NCBI GenBank assembly: GCA_017255395.1
Contig: JAFKDC010000001.1
Coordinates: 124,001-188,000, forward strand
DNA length: 64,000 nt
Reading direction: 5' to 3'
Origin: Enemella evansiae
Lineage (GTDB): Bacteria; Pseudomonadota; Alphaproteobacteria; Rhodobacterales; Rhodobacteraceae
Shown: positions 17,917-27,842 of the stretch, one piece after another
Layout of the letters: every line of letters starts with the position of its first letter
Numbering within the stretch: the stretch's first letter is position 1
Position numbers and translations under genes: made by a program
Notes under the pieces: model-generated
What the model saw: the letters and a program-made list of their open reading frames with translations, nothing else
The model's database searches: none
What the model was told of the DNA's origin: nothing

Positions 17917-18746
17917 CCCAGAATGGCCCTGCGCGTGGCCTCGTCAACCTCGGGACGGATGCCGAACCATCGCTCAAACCCGGGCACCGCCTGATGCAAC
18001 AACATGCCCAACCCATCGACGGTCTGGGCGCCCTGCTCTTTCGCCTCGCGCAGAAGCCGGGTTTCAAGCGGCGTGTAAACAAGGTCCGTGACCAGCATGT
18101 CCGGGCCGATGGCATCCAGCGGAACACGAAGCTCGGGCTTGCCCGTCATGCCCAGCGAGGTGGTATTGACCACGGTTGCGCAGCCCTCGACGATATTGCC
18201 CGCCTGCACCCAGTCATAGACCTGCACCTTGTTGCCGAAATCCTCGCGCAGCTTCTCGGCGCGCGGGCGGGTGCGGTTGGTCAGCCGGATTTCGGGAACG
18301 CCCACGTCGAGCAGCGAGGCAACGACGGCCCGAGCCGCGCCGCCTGCCCCGAAGACCGTCGCAGGCCCGGCCTCGGGCTGCCAGTCCGGCACCGACTGGC
18401 GCAGGTTTTCGACAAAACCGTAGCCATCGGTGTTGTCCGCATGAATGAGTCCGTCCTTGCGGAAGATCAGCGTATTCGCGGCGCCGATCAGCGTCGCGCG
18501 GTCGGACACCTGGTCGGCGATCTCCATCACCTTTTCCTTATAGGGAATGGTGACGTTCAGCCCGACGAACCCCAGATCGGGCAAAAGACGCAGGGTCTCT
18601 TCCAGCCGCTCGGCGGGAACCTCCATCGGGATATAATGGCCCGGCATGCCGTATTTGCGCAGCCAGTGGCGAAACAGGCGCGGCGAACGGGAATGCGCGA
18701 TCGGGGAACCGATGACGGCGGCCAGCGGGATACGGGAGAGGGTCAT
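17913..18746 (-). CDS. aroE: Shikimate dehydrogenase
   Basis: 277 residues. Substrate-binding [13 protein letters not shown], catalytic lysine in [11 protein letters not shown], the [15 protein letters not shown] loop and [12 protein letters not shown] are all present. It reduces 3-dehydroshikimate to shikimate. Overlaps maf and coaE by 4 bp each side. Confidence 0.95.
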   Translation of the reverse strand: MTLSRIPLAAVIGSPIAHSRSPRLFRHWLRKYGMPGHYIPMEVPAERLEETLRLLPDLGFVGLNVTIPYKEKVMEIADQVSDRATLIGAANTLIFRKDGLIHADNTDGYGFVENLRQSVPDWQPEAGPATVFGAGGAARAVVASLLDVGVPEIRLTNRTRPRAEKLREDFGNKVQVYDWVQAGNIVEGCATVVNTTSLGMTGKPELRVPLDAIGPDMLVTDLVYTPLETRLLREAKEQGAQTVDGLGMLLHQAVPGFERWFGIRPEVDEATRRAILG

Positions 18747-19342
18747 GCGGGTATGCTGCCTCGTATCGAGAGAAAGTTCAGAAGTTCCAGAAGCGGAAGG
18801 CCAAGGATGGTGAAATGATCGCCATCGATCCGCGCGAACAGCCGGACACCTTCGGATTCAAGCTTGTAGCCTCCGACCGAGGCGCCAACATCGGGCCAGT
18901 TCCGGTCCAGGTAATGGGTCAGGTAGTCGTCGGACACCGCGCGCATGGTCAGGCGCGCGGTCCCGACATGGCGCCAGATGGCCCGACCCTCGTGGTAAAG
19001 CACCGCGGCGGACAGCAGCCTGTGGGTCTGACCGCGCAGCATCTCGACCTGGGCGCGGGCCTCTTCGCGGCTTTCCGGCTTGGAGATCACGCGGCGGTCG
19101 AACTCCAGCACCTGATCGCAGCCAAGGACAAGCGCCTCGGGAAACTTCCGGGCCACCTTCTGCGCCTTTGCCTCGGCCAGCGCGTCGGCAATGTCACGGG
19201 GGTTTGCGCCCTCGTGCATCAGGGACGCCTTTATCGCCTCTTCATCGACCCGAGGCGATTCGACCTGAATGGCCAGACCGGCATTTCGGAGCAGTTCCGC
19301 CCGCGTCGAAGAACCAGAAGCGAGGACAAGGTCAAGATTCAT
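18743..19342 (-). CDS. maf: Maf family nucleotide pyrophosphatase
   Basis: 199 residues from the ATG at 19342, the family start ([23 protein letters not shown]); the upstream open frame to 19375 is not supported. [11 protein letters not shown] and [11 protein letters not shown] are the usual active-site segments. Maf enzymes hydrolyse non-canonical or modified nucleoside triphosphates. It is the first gene of the operon transcribed away from the putative origin. Confidence 0.92.
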   Translation of the reverse strand: MNLDLVLASGSSTRAELLRNAGLAIQVESPRVDEEAIKASLMHEGANPRDIADALAEAKAQKVARKFPEALVLGCDQVLEFDRRVISKPESREEARAQVEMLRGQTHRLLSAAVLYHEGRAIWRHVGTARLTMRAVSDDYLTHYLDRNWPDVGASVGGYKLESEGVRLFARIDGDHFTILGLPLLELLNFLSIRGSIPA

Positions 19343-19871
19343 GGGGACAACTTCGGGGACAGGTTTGTGTGGCACTGTGCGATGGTTCTGAGGAAAAACC
19401 CAAGCGGTTGCAAGGCTGGGGGCCGTTTCCGCGGTTTTCAGGCAGTTTCCCGAAGCTGTCGACCTGTGAGTGAGGATAAGTCAGCAGCTGTGAGAGATGG
19501 CCCCGGAGAACTGTTGCACGCAGGAATATACCCAAGCCCAAGATGTCGTTTATTCGGATCTAAGCCCCTATCTTTGCGATAAGAATTCTAACATGTTCAT
19601 CACGGTCCCGAAGTCCTGCACAAGGTTTTCCCCAGTGCTGTTCCCTGTGGGCCATCTGACGGACATGTCAAGCATCCACAGGAAATCGTCACACAACACA
19701 CTTCAAAATCCTTTCATCTTTTCTATTTATTCAGTGTCGACGGACTTCCGGCTTTCAGCGTTGACTTGCATGGTCCCGGTGGTCTAGCACCCTTCCCAGC
19801 TTCGGTCCCGAAGCGGTCTTCCCCTATTCATAGAAAAGCAGAGTCCTTTCCCGGTTCTGACAGAGTGTCCC
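19343..19871. other. Candidate chromosomal replication origin (oriC) between maf and rho
   Basis: At 529 bp this is the longest gene-free interval in the window. It holds an A+T-rich stretch (about 19681-19735), one 8/9 match to the DnaA box in reverse orientation (TGAGGATAA, 19471-19479) overlapped by a weaker TGTGAGTGA (19465-19473), and two 7/9 matches (TCCTGCACA 19614-19622; GCATCCACA 19672-19680). maf lies on one side and rho-mnmE-mnmG-rsmG-parAB with parS on the other; parAB/parS are usually close to oriC. The boxes are weak, so the call rests mainly on context. A 96-codon open frame here looks random. Confidence 0.55.
19761..19790 (+). promoter_or_regulatory. Candidate sigma-70 promoter for rho
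   Basis: TTGACT (19761-19766), an 18-bp spacer and TAGCAC (19785-19790) resemble -35 and -10 elements about 80 bp ahead of the rho ATG. The -10 match is poor. No other promoter in the gap looks better. Confidence 0.4.
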
Positions 19872-21143
19872 ATGAGTGAAGAAAAGCTGAACCTCGCCGA
19901 TCTGAAGGCGCAGTCTCCGAAGGATCTTCTGGCCATGGCCGAAGAGCTGGAGATCGAGAACGCCTCGACCATGCGCAAGGGCGAGATGATGTTCCAGATC
20001 CTGCGCGAGCGGGCGGACGAGGGCTGGCAAATCTTCGGCGACGGGGTGCTGGAGGTGCTTCAGGACGGCTTTGGCTTCCTGCGCTCGCCCGAGGCCAACT
20101 ACCTGCCGGGCCCCGACGACATCTATGTCTCGCCCGACATGATCCGGAAGTACTCTTTGCGGACCGGTGACAGCATTGAGGGAGAGATCCGCGCACCGGA
20201 CAACGAAGAGCGCTATTTCGCCCTGGTGGCGGTGTCGAAGATCAACTTCGAAGACCCCGAGCGCGCGCGCCACAAGATCGCCTTCGACAACCTGACGCCG
20301 CTGTATCCCGACGAGCGCCTGAAGATGGAGATCGAGGATCCGACCATCAAGGACCGCTCTGCGCGGATCATCGACCTGGTCGCCCCCATCGGCAAAGGCC
20401 AGCGCTCGCTGATCGTGGCGCCGCCGCGCACCGGTAAGACGGTGCTCTTGCAGAACATCGCCAACTCGATCGAGAAGAACCACCCCGAATGCTACCTGAT
20501 CGTCCTACTGATCGACGAACGCCCGGAAGAAGTCACCGACATGCAGCGCTCGGTGAAGGGTGAGGTCGTGTCCTCGACCTTCGACGAACCGGCACAGCGG
20601 CACGTGGCCGTGTCCGAGATGGTTATTGAGAAGGCTAAGAGGCTTGTGGAACACAAGCGAGATGTAGTCATCCTTCTGGACTCCATCACAAGACTTGGTA
20701 GGGCATTCAACACTGTGGTGCCCTCCTCCGGCAAGGTGTTGACCGGCGGTGTGGATGCGAATGCCCTGCAACGGCCCAAGCGTTTCTTCGGCGCGGCGCG
20801 CAACATCGAGGAAGGCGGCTCGCTGACGATCATTGCGACGGCGCTGATCGACACGGGCTCACGCATGGACGAGGTGATCTTCGAAGAGTTCAAGGGCACC
20901 GGCAACTCCGAGATCGTGCTGGACCGGAAGGTGGCGGACAAACGGGTCTTCCCGGCGCTGGACATCCTCAAGTCGGGCACCCGGAAAGAGGATCTGCTGG
21001 TCGACAAGACGGATCTGCAAAAGACCTTTGTCCTGCGTCGCATCCTGAACCCGATGGGCACGACGGATGCGGTCGAATTCCTGATCTCGAAGCTGAAGCA
21101 GACCAAGACGAATTCGGAATTCTTCGACTCCATGAACAGCTGA
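19872..21143 (+). CDS. rho: Transcription termination factor Rho
   Basis: 423 residues. An N-terminal RNA-binding region with [39 protein letters not shown] and [24 protein letters not shown] precedes the P-loop APPRTGKT near residue 183, Walker [16 protein letters not shown], and the Q- and R-loop regions. It is a hexameric RNA translocase. Codons in 20620-20725 are strikingly unlike the rest of the gene (AGG, AGA, CTT, GTA, ACA), see findings. mnmE starts 7 bp downstream. Confidence 0.97.
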   Translation: MSEEKLNLADLKAQSPKDLLAMAEELEIENASTMRKGEMMFQILRERADEGWQIFGDGVLEVLQDGFGFLRSPEANYLPGPDDIYVSPDMIRKYSLRTGDSIEGEIRAPDNEERYFALVAVSKINFEDPERARHKIAFDNLTPLYPDERLKMEIEDPTIKDRSARIIDLVAPIGKGQRSLIVAPPRTGKTVLLQNIANSIEKNHPECYLIVLLIDERPEEVTDMQRSVKGEVVSSTFDEPAQRHVAVSEMVIEKAKRLVEHKRDVVILLDSITRLGRAFNTVVPSSGKVLTGGVDANALQRPKRFFGAARNIEEGGSLTIIATALIDTGSRMDEVIFEEFKGTGNSEIVLDRKVADKRVFPALDILKSGTRKEDLLVDKTDLQKTFVLRRILNPMGTTDAVEFLISKLKQTKTNSEFFDSMNS

Positions 21144-21150
21144 GGCTGCT

Positions 21151-22437
21151 ATGGACACCATCTACGCGCTTGCAAGCGCACCGGGCCGGGCAGGTGTTTC
21201 CATTGTGCGCCTCTCTGGCCCGAATGCCTGGGCGGTCGTCGACGGGATGGCCGCGCCCCTGCCCCTGCCCCGGCAGGCTGCTTTGCGCGTTCTTCGAGAC
21301 CAGGACGGTGCCTTTCTGGATCAGGCCCTTGTCCTGATCTTCGAAGACGGGCGCAGTTTTACAGGCGAACGGGTCGCGGAACTTCACCTGCATGGCAGCA
21401 TCGCGGTTCAGCGGGCTGTGCTGCGGGCGATCGGTGCCTTTCCGGGTCTGCGTCTTGCGGAACCCGGTGAATTCACACGTCGGGCGCTGGAAACCGGCAG
21501 CATGGATCTGACACAGGTCGAGGGCCTGTCCGACCTGATCGATGCCGAGACAGAGGTTCAAAGGCAGCAAGCCCTGAAAGTTCTGTCCGGCGATCTGGGC
21601 GCACGAGTGCATGACTGGCGGCGCAGCCTTGTGCGGGCGGCCTCGCTTCTGGAAGCGACCATAGACTTCGCGGATGAAGATGTGCCCGTGGACGTATCCG
21701 ACGAGGTGCGCGATCTTGTGACCTCTGTCCTGGCCGAGGTGAAGACAGAGCTGGCCGGGTTGAGTGTCGCCGAGCGAATCCGCACCGGTTTCGAGGTTGC
21801 CATCGTCGGCCCACCGAACGCGGGAAAGTCGACCTTGCTGAACCACCTCGCCGGGCGCGAGGCGGCCATCACGTCCGAGATTGCCGGGACGACTCGGGAC
21901 GTGCTCGAAGTTCGGATGGATATCAACGGGTTGCCGGTTGTGGTTCTGGACACTGCCGGGCTGCGGGACACGACCGATACGGTGGAAGCCATCGGTGTTG
22001 CACGCGCTCGCGCGCGGGCTGACGAAGCCGACCTGAGGGTCCATTTGGTTCCGCCCGGCGAGGCTCCGATTATCGAGGTCAGGTCCGGGGATCTGGTTCT
22101 GACCGCCAAACAGGACCACCCTGTCGACGGGATCAATGGCATCTCCGGCCAGACCGGGCATGGTGTCGAGGCCCTGCAACGACATATTCAAGAGACACTT
22201 GCAGAACGTGTCCAGCGGGTCAGCCTGTCGTCGCGAGAACGCCACCGGATCATGCTGGAAGACGGCGGATCTCTTCTTGCCGACGCCTTGGACCTTTTGC
22301 AGGACGGTCCTGACCTGTATGATGTGGTTAGCGAGAACGTGCGAGTCGCGGCCCGTCGAATGGAAAGCCTTCTTGGATACGTCGATGTGGAACACTTGCT
22401 GGACGAGATCTTTGCCAATTTTTGTGTCGGCAAGTAA
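21151..22437 (+). CDS. mnmE: tRNA uridine-5-carboxymethylaminomethyl modification GTPase MnmE (TrmE)
   Basis: 428 residues: N-terminal tetrahydrofolate-binding domain (DTIYALASAPGRAGVSIVRLSG), helical domain, inserted Ras-like G domain (P-loop GPPNAGKST, DTAGLRDT), and the C-terminal FCVGK motif with the catalytic cysteine. With MnmG it makes cmnm5U at the wobble position of several tRNAs. The partner gene follows after 12 bp. Confidence 0.96.
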   Translation: MDTIYALASAPGRAGVSIVRLSGPNAWAVVDGMAAPLPLPRQAALRVLRDQDGAFLDQALVLIFEDGRSFTGERVAELHLHGSIAVQRAVLRAIGAFPGLRLAEPGEFTRRALETGSMDLTQVEGLSDLIDAETEVQRQQALKVLSGDLGARVHDWRRSLVRAASLLEATIDFADEDVPVDVSDEVRDLVTSVLAEVKTELAGLSVAERIRTGFEVAIVGPPNAGKSTLLNHLAGREAAITSEIAGTTRDVLEVRMDINGLPVVVLDTAGLRDTTDTVEAIGVARARARADEADLRVHLVPPGEAPIIEVRSGDLVLTAKQDHPVDGINGISGQTGHGVEALQRHIQETLAERVQRVSLSSRERHRIMLEDGGSLLADALDLLQDGPDLYDVVSENVRVAARRMESLLGYVDVEHLLDEIFANFCVGK

Positions 22438-22441
22438 GGAG

Positions 22442-22457
22442 TGTTTCACGTGAAACA
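22442..22457. promoter_or_regulatory. parS site 1 (TGTTTCACGTGAAACA)
   Basis: A perfect 16-bp palindrome identical to the bacterial parS consensus bound by ParB. It overlaps the start codon region of mnmG, 3.3 kb before parB. ParB would load here and spread to form the segregation complex. Confidence 0.93.
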
Positions 22458-24318
22458 TTGCGACTTCGATGTGATCGTTGTCGGTGGTGGCCATGCCGGA
22501 ACCGAAGCGGCCGCCGCTGCTGCCCGCATGGGTGCACGGACTGCCCTGGTGACGCTTCGCGCCTCCGATCTTGGGGTTATGTCGTGCAATCCGGCCATTG
22601 GCGGGCTTGGAAAAGGGCACCTTGTTCGCGAGATCGATGCGCTGGACGGGATCATGGGACGTGTGGCGGATGCGGCCGGGATCCAGTTCCGCCTTCTGAA
22701 CCGCCGCAAAGGCCCCGCTGTGCAAGGTCCTCGCGCCCAAGCCGATCGCGCTCTTTACGCGCAGGCTATGCAGAGAACCTTGGCGGGCATCGACGGGTTG
22801 CAGGTGGTTGTCGGCGAGGTCGTTGACTTTTCTATGGAGGCCGACCGAGTCACCGGGATCGCCTTGGCGGACGGCACCAGCCTGTCGGCGAGAACAATTA
22901 TTCTGACCAGCGGCACGTTCCTGAATGGTGTCATTCATATCGGCGACCAGAGAACGCCAGGTGGTCGCATGGGCGACAAACCGTCTAACCGTCTGGCGGA
23001 TCGTATGCGAGCGCTTGATTTGCCCACCGGGCGTCTGAAAACGGGCACCCCGCCCCGGCTGGACGGCAAGACGATCGACTGGGCCCGATTGGACATGCAG
23101 CCCGGCGACGATGATCCCGTGATGTTCAGCTTCATGAATAGCCGTCCCGAGGCACGCCAGGTGTCTTGCGGCATCACACACACGTCATCGCAAACGCATG
23201 AGATCATTCGTAAAAATCTGAACCGCTCGGCTATGTACGGCGGGCATATCGACGGCGTCGGGCCGCGCTACTGCCCCTCGATCGAGGATAAGGTGGTGCG
23301 TTTCGCGGAAAAGGAGTCGCATCAGGTCTTCCTCGAACCGGAAAGCCTGTCCAACTCCACAATCTACCCCAACGGGATCTCCACCTCTCTGCCGCAAGAG
23401 GTTCAGGAGGCCTATGTTCGGACCATCGTCGGGCTGGAGCAGGCCGATATCCTGCAACCCGGCTATGCCATCGAATACGATTATGTCGACCCCAGAGCTT
23501 TGCAATCGACGCTCGCGCTGCGGGCCATGAAAGGCCTCTATCTCGCCGGCCAGATCAATGGTACGACCGGCTACGAAGAGGCTGCGGCCCAGGGATTGAT
23601 CGCGGGTCTGAATGCCGCTTGTGAAAGCCTCGATCGACAACCGTTCGTGATGCGGCGATCCGACGGCTATATCGGTGTCATGCTCGACGACCTTACGACC
23701 CGTGGTGTGACCGAACCCTACCGGATGTTCACCAGCCGCGCTGAATTCCGTCTGAGCCTGCGGGCAGACAATGCCGATCAGCGGCTGACGCCGCTTGGTG
23801 CGGAGTTGGGTTGCATTTCCGAGACGCGTCAGAAGCATTTCGACGAAAAGATGGACCGGCTGGAACGCGGCCGTGCTGCCCTGCAGGCGCACAGCGTATC
23901 TTACTCCGAATTGCGCGCTCTTGGTGTTTCAGTCAACGCGGATGGGACAAGACGCACGGCCTATCAGGCCCTGTCCTTGAAGGACGTCGGTTTCGAGCAG
24001 ATCAGAGGTCTCAGTGCGGCGTTTGCCGAGATTGACGAAGTGACGGGTGCGCAGATCGAGAAGGAAGCGCTTTACGCGAATTATATCGATCGCCAGTCGC
24101 GGGACGTGGAATCCCTGCGCCGCGACGAAAACCTTCGGATTCCTGCCGATTTTGACTACGATTCGCTGTCGAGTCTGTCGACAGAGCTGAAAGGAAAGCT
24201 GAAGGCCACCCGCCCCGAGTCTCTTGCCCAGGCGGCGCGGGTGGATGGCATGACGCCCGCGGCCCTGACCCTTGTGCTGGCGAAGCTTCGGCAGCGTGAT
24301 CGGAGCAAGAGCGCGTGA
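22450..24318 (+). CDS. mnmG: tRNA uridine-5-carboxymethylaminomethyl modification enzyme MnmG (GidA)
   Basis: 622 residues from GTG 22450, chosen because AAGGAG (22436-22441) lies 8 bases upstream; an in-frame GTG at 22441 would sit on top of that site. FAD motif [18 protein letters not shown] opens the protein; [14 protein letters not shown] and the [16 protein letters not shown] segment are conserved. It is the FAD-dependent partner of MnmE. The parS palindrome overlaps the initiation region. Its stop overlaps the rsmG start (GTGA). Confidence 0.95.
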   Translation: MKHCDFDVIVVGGGHAGTEAAAAAARMGARTALVTLRASDLGVMSCNPAIGGLGKGHLVREIDALDGIMGRVADAAGIQFRLLNRRKGPAVQGPRAQADRALYAQAMQRTLAGIDGLQVVVGEVVDFSMEADRVTGIALADGTSLSARTIILTSGTFLNGVIHIGDQRTPGGRMGDKPSNRLADRMRALDLPTGRLKTGTPPRLDGKTIDWARLDMQPGDDDPVMFSFMNSRPEARQVSCGITHTSSQTHEIIRKNLNRSAMYGGHIDGVGPRYCPSIEDKVVRFAEKESHQVFLEPESLSNSTIYPNGISTSLPQEVQEAYVRTIVGLEQADILQPGYAIEYDYVDPRALQSTLALRAMKGLYLAGQINGTTGYEEAAAQGLIAGLNAACESLDRQPFVMRRSDGYIGVMLDDLTTRGVTEPYRMFTSRAEFRLSLRADNADQRLTPLGAELGCISETRQKHFDEKMDRLERGRAALQAHSVSYSELRALGVSVNADGTRRTAYQALSLKDVGFEQIRGLSAAFAEIDEVTGAQIEKEALYANYIDRQSRDVESLRRDENLRIPADFDYDSLSSLSTELKGKLKATRPESLAQAARVDGMTPAALTLVLAKLRQRDRSKSA

Positions 24319-24935
24319 CTCCAGTTCTCGAAGAGGCGTTCCCCAATGTTTCACGTGAAACACGCGAACGCCTGGCCCTTTACGATTCGCTTCTGAAAAA
24401 GTGGAACCCGGTGATCAACCTGGTGTCCCCGAGCACGCTCACAGCAGCGGTTGACCGCCATTTTCGCGACTCAGCGCAGGTCTATGGCCTCGCTGATCTG
24501 GATTGGCGCCGCTGGACAGACCTGGGGTCCGGGGGCGGCTTCCCGGGCCTGGTCGTTGCGATCCTTGCCGCAGGCGCCGGGCACCCGGGGCGCGTGACGC
24601 TTGTGGAATCCGATCAACGCAAGGCAACCTTCCTGAGAACCGTGGCTCGTGAAACCGGCGTGCCCGTCGAGGTTCAAGCCAGCCGGATCGAAGCCCTCGC
24701 GCCGCAGGCCTGTGACGTGATCTCTGCCCGGGCTCTGGCGCCCCTGCCCGCTTTGTTCCGTCTTGCGCATCCGCACCTGGCCCAGAATGGGAGGGCCCTG
24801 TTTCACAAGGGTGCGGGCTGGAAAAAGGAGCTGGACGACGCGCGTGCAGAATGGCGTTTTGATGCCAAATCGCATACAAGCGAGACGAGCCCCGAAGCCG
24901 TCGTTTTGGAAGTGAGAGAGCTTTCCCATGTCTGA
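24315..24935 (+). CDS. rsmG: 16S rRNA (guanine-527-N7)-methyltransferase
   Basis: 206 residues from GTG 24315, which overlaps the mnmG stop. SAM motif [18 protein letters not shown] near residue 69 and [20 protein letters not shown] match RsmG. A second parS lies at codons 11-16 and is read as NVSRET. The last 8 bp overlap parA. Confidence 0.94.
   Translation: MTPVLEEAFPNVSRETRERLALYDSLLKKWNPVINLVSPSTLTAAVDRHFRDSAQVYGLADLDWRRWTDLGSGGGFPGLVVAILAAGAGHPGRVTLVESDQRKATFLRTVARETGVPVEVQASRIEALAPQACDVISARALAPLPALFRLAHPHLAQNGRALFHKGAGWKKELDDARAEWRFDAKSHTSETSPEAVVLEVRELSHV
24347..24362. promoter_or_regulatory. parS site 2 (TGTTTCACGTGAAACA)
   Basis: A second perfect copy of the 16-bp parS palindrome, 1.9 kb from the first and 566 bp ahead of parA. 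It lies inside the rsmG coding region near its 5' end. Confidence 0.93.
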
Positions 24936-25731
24936 TCCCACCCGGCCCGCCGGTCCCAAAATCATCGCCATCGCGAACCAGAAAGGGGGCGTGGGAAAGA
25001 CCACGACGACCATCAATCTGGGCGCGGCCCTGTGCGAAATGGGGCACAGGGTGCTCGTCGTCGATCTGGATCCGCAGGGCAATGCCTCCACCGGGCTTGG
25101 TGTCGATGACCGCCCCTATACCACCTATGATCTGTTGCTCGACGATGTCGATCTGTCTCAGGTGATCCTGCCGACGGGGACAGAAAACCTCTCGCTGATT
25201 CCGGCGACCGTGGACCTCAGCTCTGCGGATATCGAGTTGTTTTCAAACGAAAAACGCAGCTTTCTGCTGCACGATTCCCTGCGACAGAAAGGCATAGACG
25301 CGTTCCGGTTCGACGTCATTCTCATCGATTGCCCGCCCTCGCTCAACCTTCTGACGGTCAATGCGATGGTGGCCGCCCACTCTGTCCTGGTGCCCCTGCA
25401 AAGTGAATTCTTTGCCCTTGAAGGGCTGTCGCAACTGATGCTGACGATCCGCGAGGTCCGGCAAAGCGCCAACCCGGATCTGCGGATCGAAGGCGTCGTG
25501 ATGACGATGTACGACGCCCGCAACAACCTGTCCCAGCAGGTCGAAGCCGACGCCCGGGCCAATCTTGGGGATCTCGTGTTCCGAACCGTCATCCCGCGCA
25601 ACGTCCGGGTGTCCGAGGCGCCGTCCTATGCCCTGCCGGTGCTGGCCTATGACGGTGCGTCGAAGGGCGCGGCGGCCTATCGGGCGCTGGCGCTCGAATT
25701 GTTGGAAAAGAACGAAAAACGCGCGGCCTGA
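24928..25731 (+). CDS. parA: Chromosome partitioning ATPase ParA (Soj)
   Basis: 267 residues. Deviant Walker A KGGVGKTT at residues 19-26, VVDLDPQGNAS switch region, and VILIDCPPSLNLLTVNA Walker B. DNA-bound ParA-ATP guides ParB/parS complexes to the cell pole. ATG overlaps the rsmG end; parB begins 17 bp after its stop. Confidence 0.96.
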   Translation: MSDPTRPAGPKIIAIANQKGGVGKTTTTINLGAALCEMGHRVLVVDLDPQGNASTGLGVDDRPYTTYDLLLDDVDLSQVILPTGTENLSLIPATVDLSSADIELFSNEKRSFLLHDSLRQKGIDAFRFDVILIDCPPSLNLLTVNAMVAAHSVLVPLQSEFFALEGLSQLMLTIREVRQSANPDLRIEGVVMTMYDARNNLSQQVEADARANLGDLVFRTVIPRNVRVSEAPSYALPVLAYDGASKGAAAYRALALELLEKNEKRAA

Positions 25732-25748
25732 GTCGCGAAGGAGAGAAC

Positions 25749-26654
25749 ATGGCGGAACGCAAGGAACAACGTCGGGGATTGGGGCGCGGTCTGTCCGCAC
25801 TGATGGCGGATGTCGCGCCGGTCGAGCAGGATAGCCAGCCCGATGCGCCCCGACGGCCGGATCGTGTGCTTCCGGTAGAGCTGATCTCGCCGAACCCGGA
25901 CCAGCCCCGGCGCACGTTCACGCAATCGCAGCTGGATGATCTGGCCAACTCCATCCGGACCAAGGGCGTTATCCAGCCGCTGATCGTCCGCACCGACCCC
26001 GCCCAGCCCGACCGCTTTCAGATCGTTGCGGGGGAACGGCGCTGGCGCGCGGCCCAGATGGCGCAATTGCACGAGGTTCCCGTCCTCGTGCGCGATCTCG
26101 ACGACACCGAAGTTCTTGAAATTGCGATCATCGAGAACATCCAGCGCGCCGATCTGAACCCGATCGAAGAGGCTGCCGGTTACCGGCAGCTGATGTTCAA
26201 ATTCGGCCATACGCAGGAAAAGCTGGCGGAAGCCCTCGGCAAAAGCCGGAGCCATATTGCCAACCTCCTGCGCCTTTTGAACCTGCCGGAAACGGTGCAG
26301 GAAATGGTTACCGCCGGAGAGCTGAGCGCTGGCCACGCCCGCACGCTGGTCACCGCGCGGGACCCGGAAAGCCTGGCGCAGACCATCGTCAGCAAGGGCC
26401 TGTCGGTCCGCGAGGCAGAGCGTCTTGCAAAGGGCGGCGAGGCCCCGGCCCCGCGTCGGCAACCCGATCCGGCCAGCTACAGCTTTGACAAGGACGCCGA
26501 TACCAAGGCGCTGGAAGCCGATCTGTCGGCGGCCCTGGGCATGAAAGTGCAGATCGATCACAAGCCTGGGCAGGAAAAAGGGCGGGTGAGTATTGCTTAC
26601 GATACGCTCGAGCAGCTCGATGTGCTGTGTAGCATTCTCAGCCGCCCGTCCTGA
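25749..26654 (+). CDS. parB: Chromosome partitioning protein ParB (Spo0J)
   Basis: 301 residues. It opens with the RRGLGRGLSALMADV ParA-activating peptide, then the ParB/CTPase domain with VAGERRWRAAQMAQL and EIAIIENIQRADLNPIEEAAGY, a helix-turn-helix (TQEKLAEALGKSRSHIANLLRLL), and a C-terminal dimerisation region. It should bind the two parS sites nearby. GAAGGAG precedes the ATG. Confidence 0.96.
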   Translation: MAERKEQRRGLGRGLSALMADVAPVEQDSQPDAPRRPDRVLPVELISPNPDQPRRTFTQSQLDDLANSIRTKGVIQPLIVRTDPAQPDRFQIVAGERRWRAAQMAQLHEVPVLVRDLDDTEVLEIAIIENIQRADLNPIEEAAGYRQLMFKFGHTQEKLAEALGKSRSHIANLLRLLNLPETVQEMVTAGELSAGHARTLVTARDPESLAQTIVSKGLSVREAERLAKGGEAPAPRRQPDPASYSFDKDADTKALEADLSAALGMKVQIDHKPGQEKGRVSIAYDTLEQLDVLCSILSRPS

Positions 26655-26657
26655 GGA

Positions 26658-27842
26658 TCAGGTCAAAAGCTCGGAAATCACGGCGTTCAGGACCATGCGC
26701 CCCTTTGGCGTGGTCCTGATCCCCTGATCCGCCTGCGTCAGCAGGCCGAGATCGACCAGATCCCGCAGCTTGTCTTCCGGGGCCGCAGCGGGATCTAGTC
26801 TACGCAAGCGTACCAAATCCAGTGGTTCAGAGATCCTAAGCCCCATCATAAGGTATTCTGCGGCCATATCCGCCCGGGACAGGGTTTCGCGGGATTCTTC
26901 GCCGCTTCCAGCCTCGGCAGCGGCGATCCAACGGCCCGGCGCCATATGCGCGACGCGCCCCTGTCGGAGGCCGCCAACGGACAGGCGCCCGTGCGCACCG
27001 GGGCCAACGCCCACCCAGTCCCCCTGCCGCCAGTAAATCAGGTTGTGCCGCGATTCAGCGCCGGGCCTTGCGTGGTTCGAGACCTCGTAGGCGGCCATCC
27101 CGGCCTCGCCACACAGGTCCTGCGTCAGCTCGTACATGTCGGCGGCTAGATCGTCGCCGGGCAGGCCGCGCAGGCGCCCCACCTGCGCCCGGTCCCAGAA
27201 GGCGGTGCCGGGTTCGATGGTCAGCTGGTACAGCGACAGATGGTCGGCGGCCATCTCCAGCGCCTCGCGCAGCTCGCTCTGCCAGTCGTCCAGCCCCTGC
27301 CCTTGCCGCGCATAGATCAGATCGAAACTCACGCGGTCGAATTCCGCCCGGGCCACCTCCACCGCCTTGCGGGCCTCTGCGACGTCGTGCAGGCGGCCCA
27401 GCCGCCGCAGGTCGTCCTCGCGCAGCGACTGGACCCCAAGGGACACCCGGTTCACCCCGGCTTCGCGAAAGCCGCGGAACTTTGCCGCCTCGACCGACCG
27501 GGGGTTGGCCTCCAGCGTGATCTCGATGTCGTTGGAAAAGGTCCAGGCCGTGCGCGCTGCCTCGATCACGGCCGCCACGGTTTCCGGTGCCATCAGCGAG
27601 GGTGTCCCGCCGCCAAAGAAGATCGAGGTCAGCACCCGGCCCGGCGTTTCCTCTGCGGCGCGCCGGACCTCTGCGGCAAGGGCGCGGGCCCAGCGGGACT
27701 GGTCAATCTCGCGCGTGACATGCGAGTTGAAGTCGCAATAGGGGCATTTGGCCTCGCAAAAGGGCCAATGCACGTACAGGCCAAAGCCCCCGATTTGCCA
27801 GGTTTCAGGCAAAGCAGCCCGCCACGAACTTGCGGAAGGCAT
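26658..27842 (-). CDS. hemW: Radical SAM heme chaperone HemW-like protein
   Basis: 394 residues from the ATG at 27842. GLYVHWPFCEAKCPYCDFNSH gives the C-x3-C-x2-C iron-sulfur motif; FFGGGTPSLM and the C-terminal HemW domain follow. HemW proteins deliver heme and were once called oxygen-independent coproporphyrinogen oxidases. It overlaps rdgB by 38 bp. The stretch 26783-26860 uses rare codons unlike the rest. Confidence 0.92.
   Translation of the reverse strand: MPSASSWRAALPETWQIGGFGLYVHWPFCEAKCPYCDFNSHVTREIDQSRWARALAAEVRRAAEETPGRVLTSIFFGGGTPSLMAPETVAAVIEAARTAWTFSNDIEITLEANPRSVEAAKFRGFREAGVNRVSLGVQSLREDDLRRLGRLHDVAEARKAVEVARAEFDRVSFDLIYARQGQGLDDWQSELREALEMAADHLSLYQLTIEPGTAFWDRAQVGRLRGLPGDDLAADMYELTQDLCGEAGMAAYEVSNHARPGAESRHNLIYWRQGDWVGVGPGAHGRLSVGGLRQGRVAHMAPGRWIAAAEAGSGEESRETLSRADMAAEYLMMGLRISEPLDLVRLRRLDPAAAPEDKLRDLVDLGLLTQADQGIRTTPKGRMVLNAVISELLT

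Noticed and set aside
19497-19787. 96-codon open frame in the maf-rho gap
   Set aside because: No ribosome site, no recognisable family, odd composition (many Cys, Ser, Phe); looks like a chance frame in A+T-rich non-coding DNA.
20968-23181. 737-codon minus-strand frame opposite rho, mnmE and mnmG
   Set aside because: Shadow frame: the plus strand carries three well-conserved genes and the translated minus frame has no family features.
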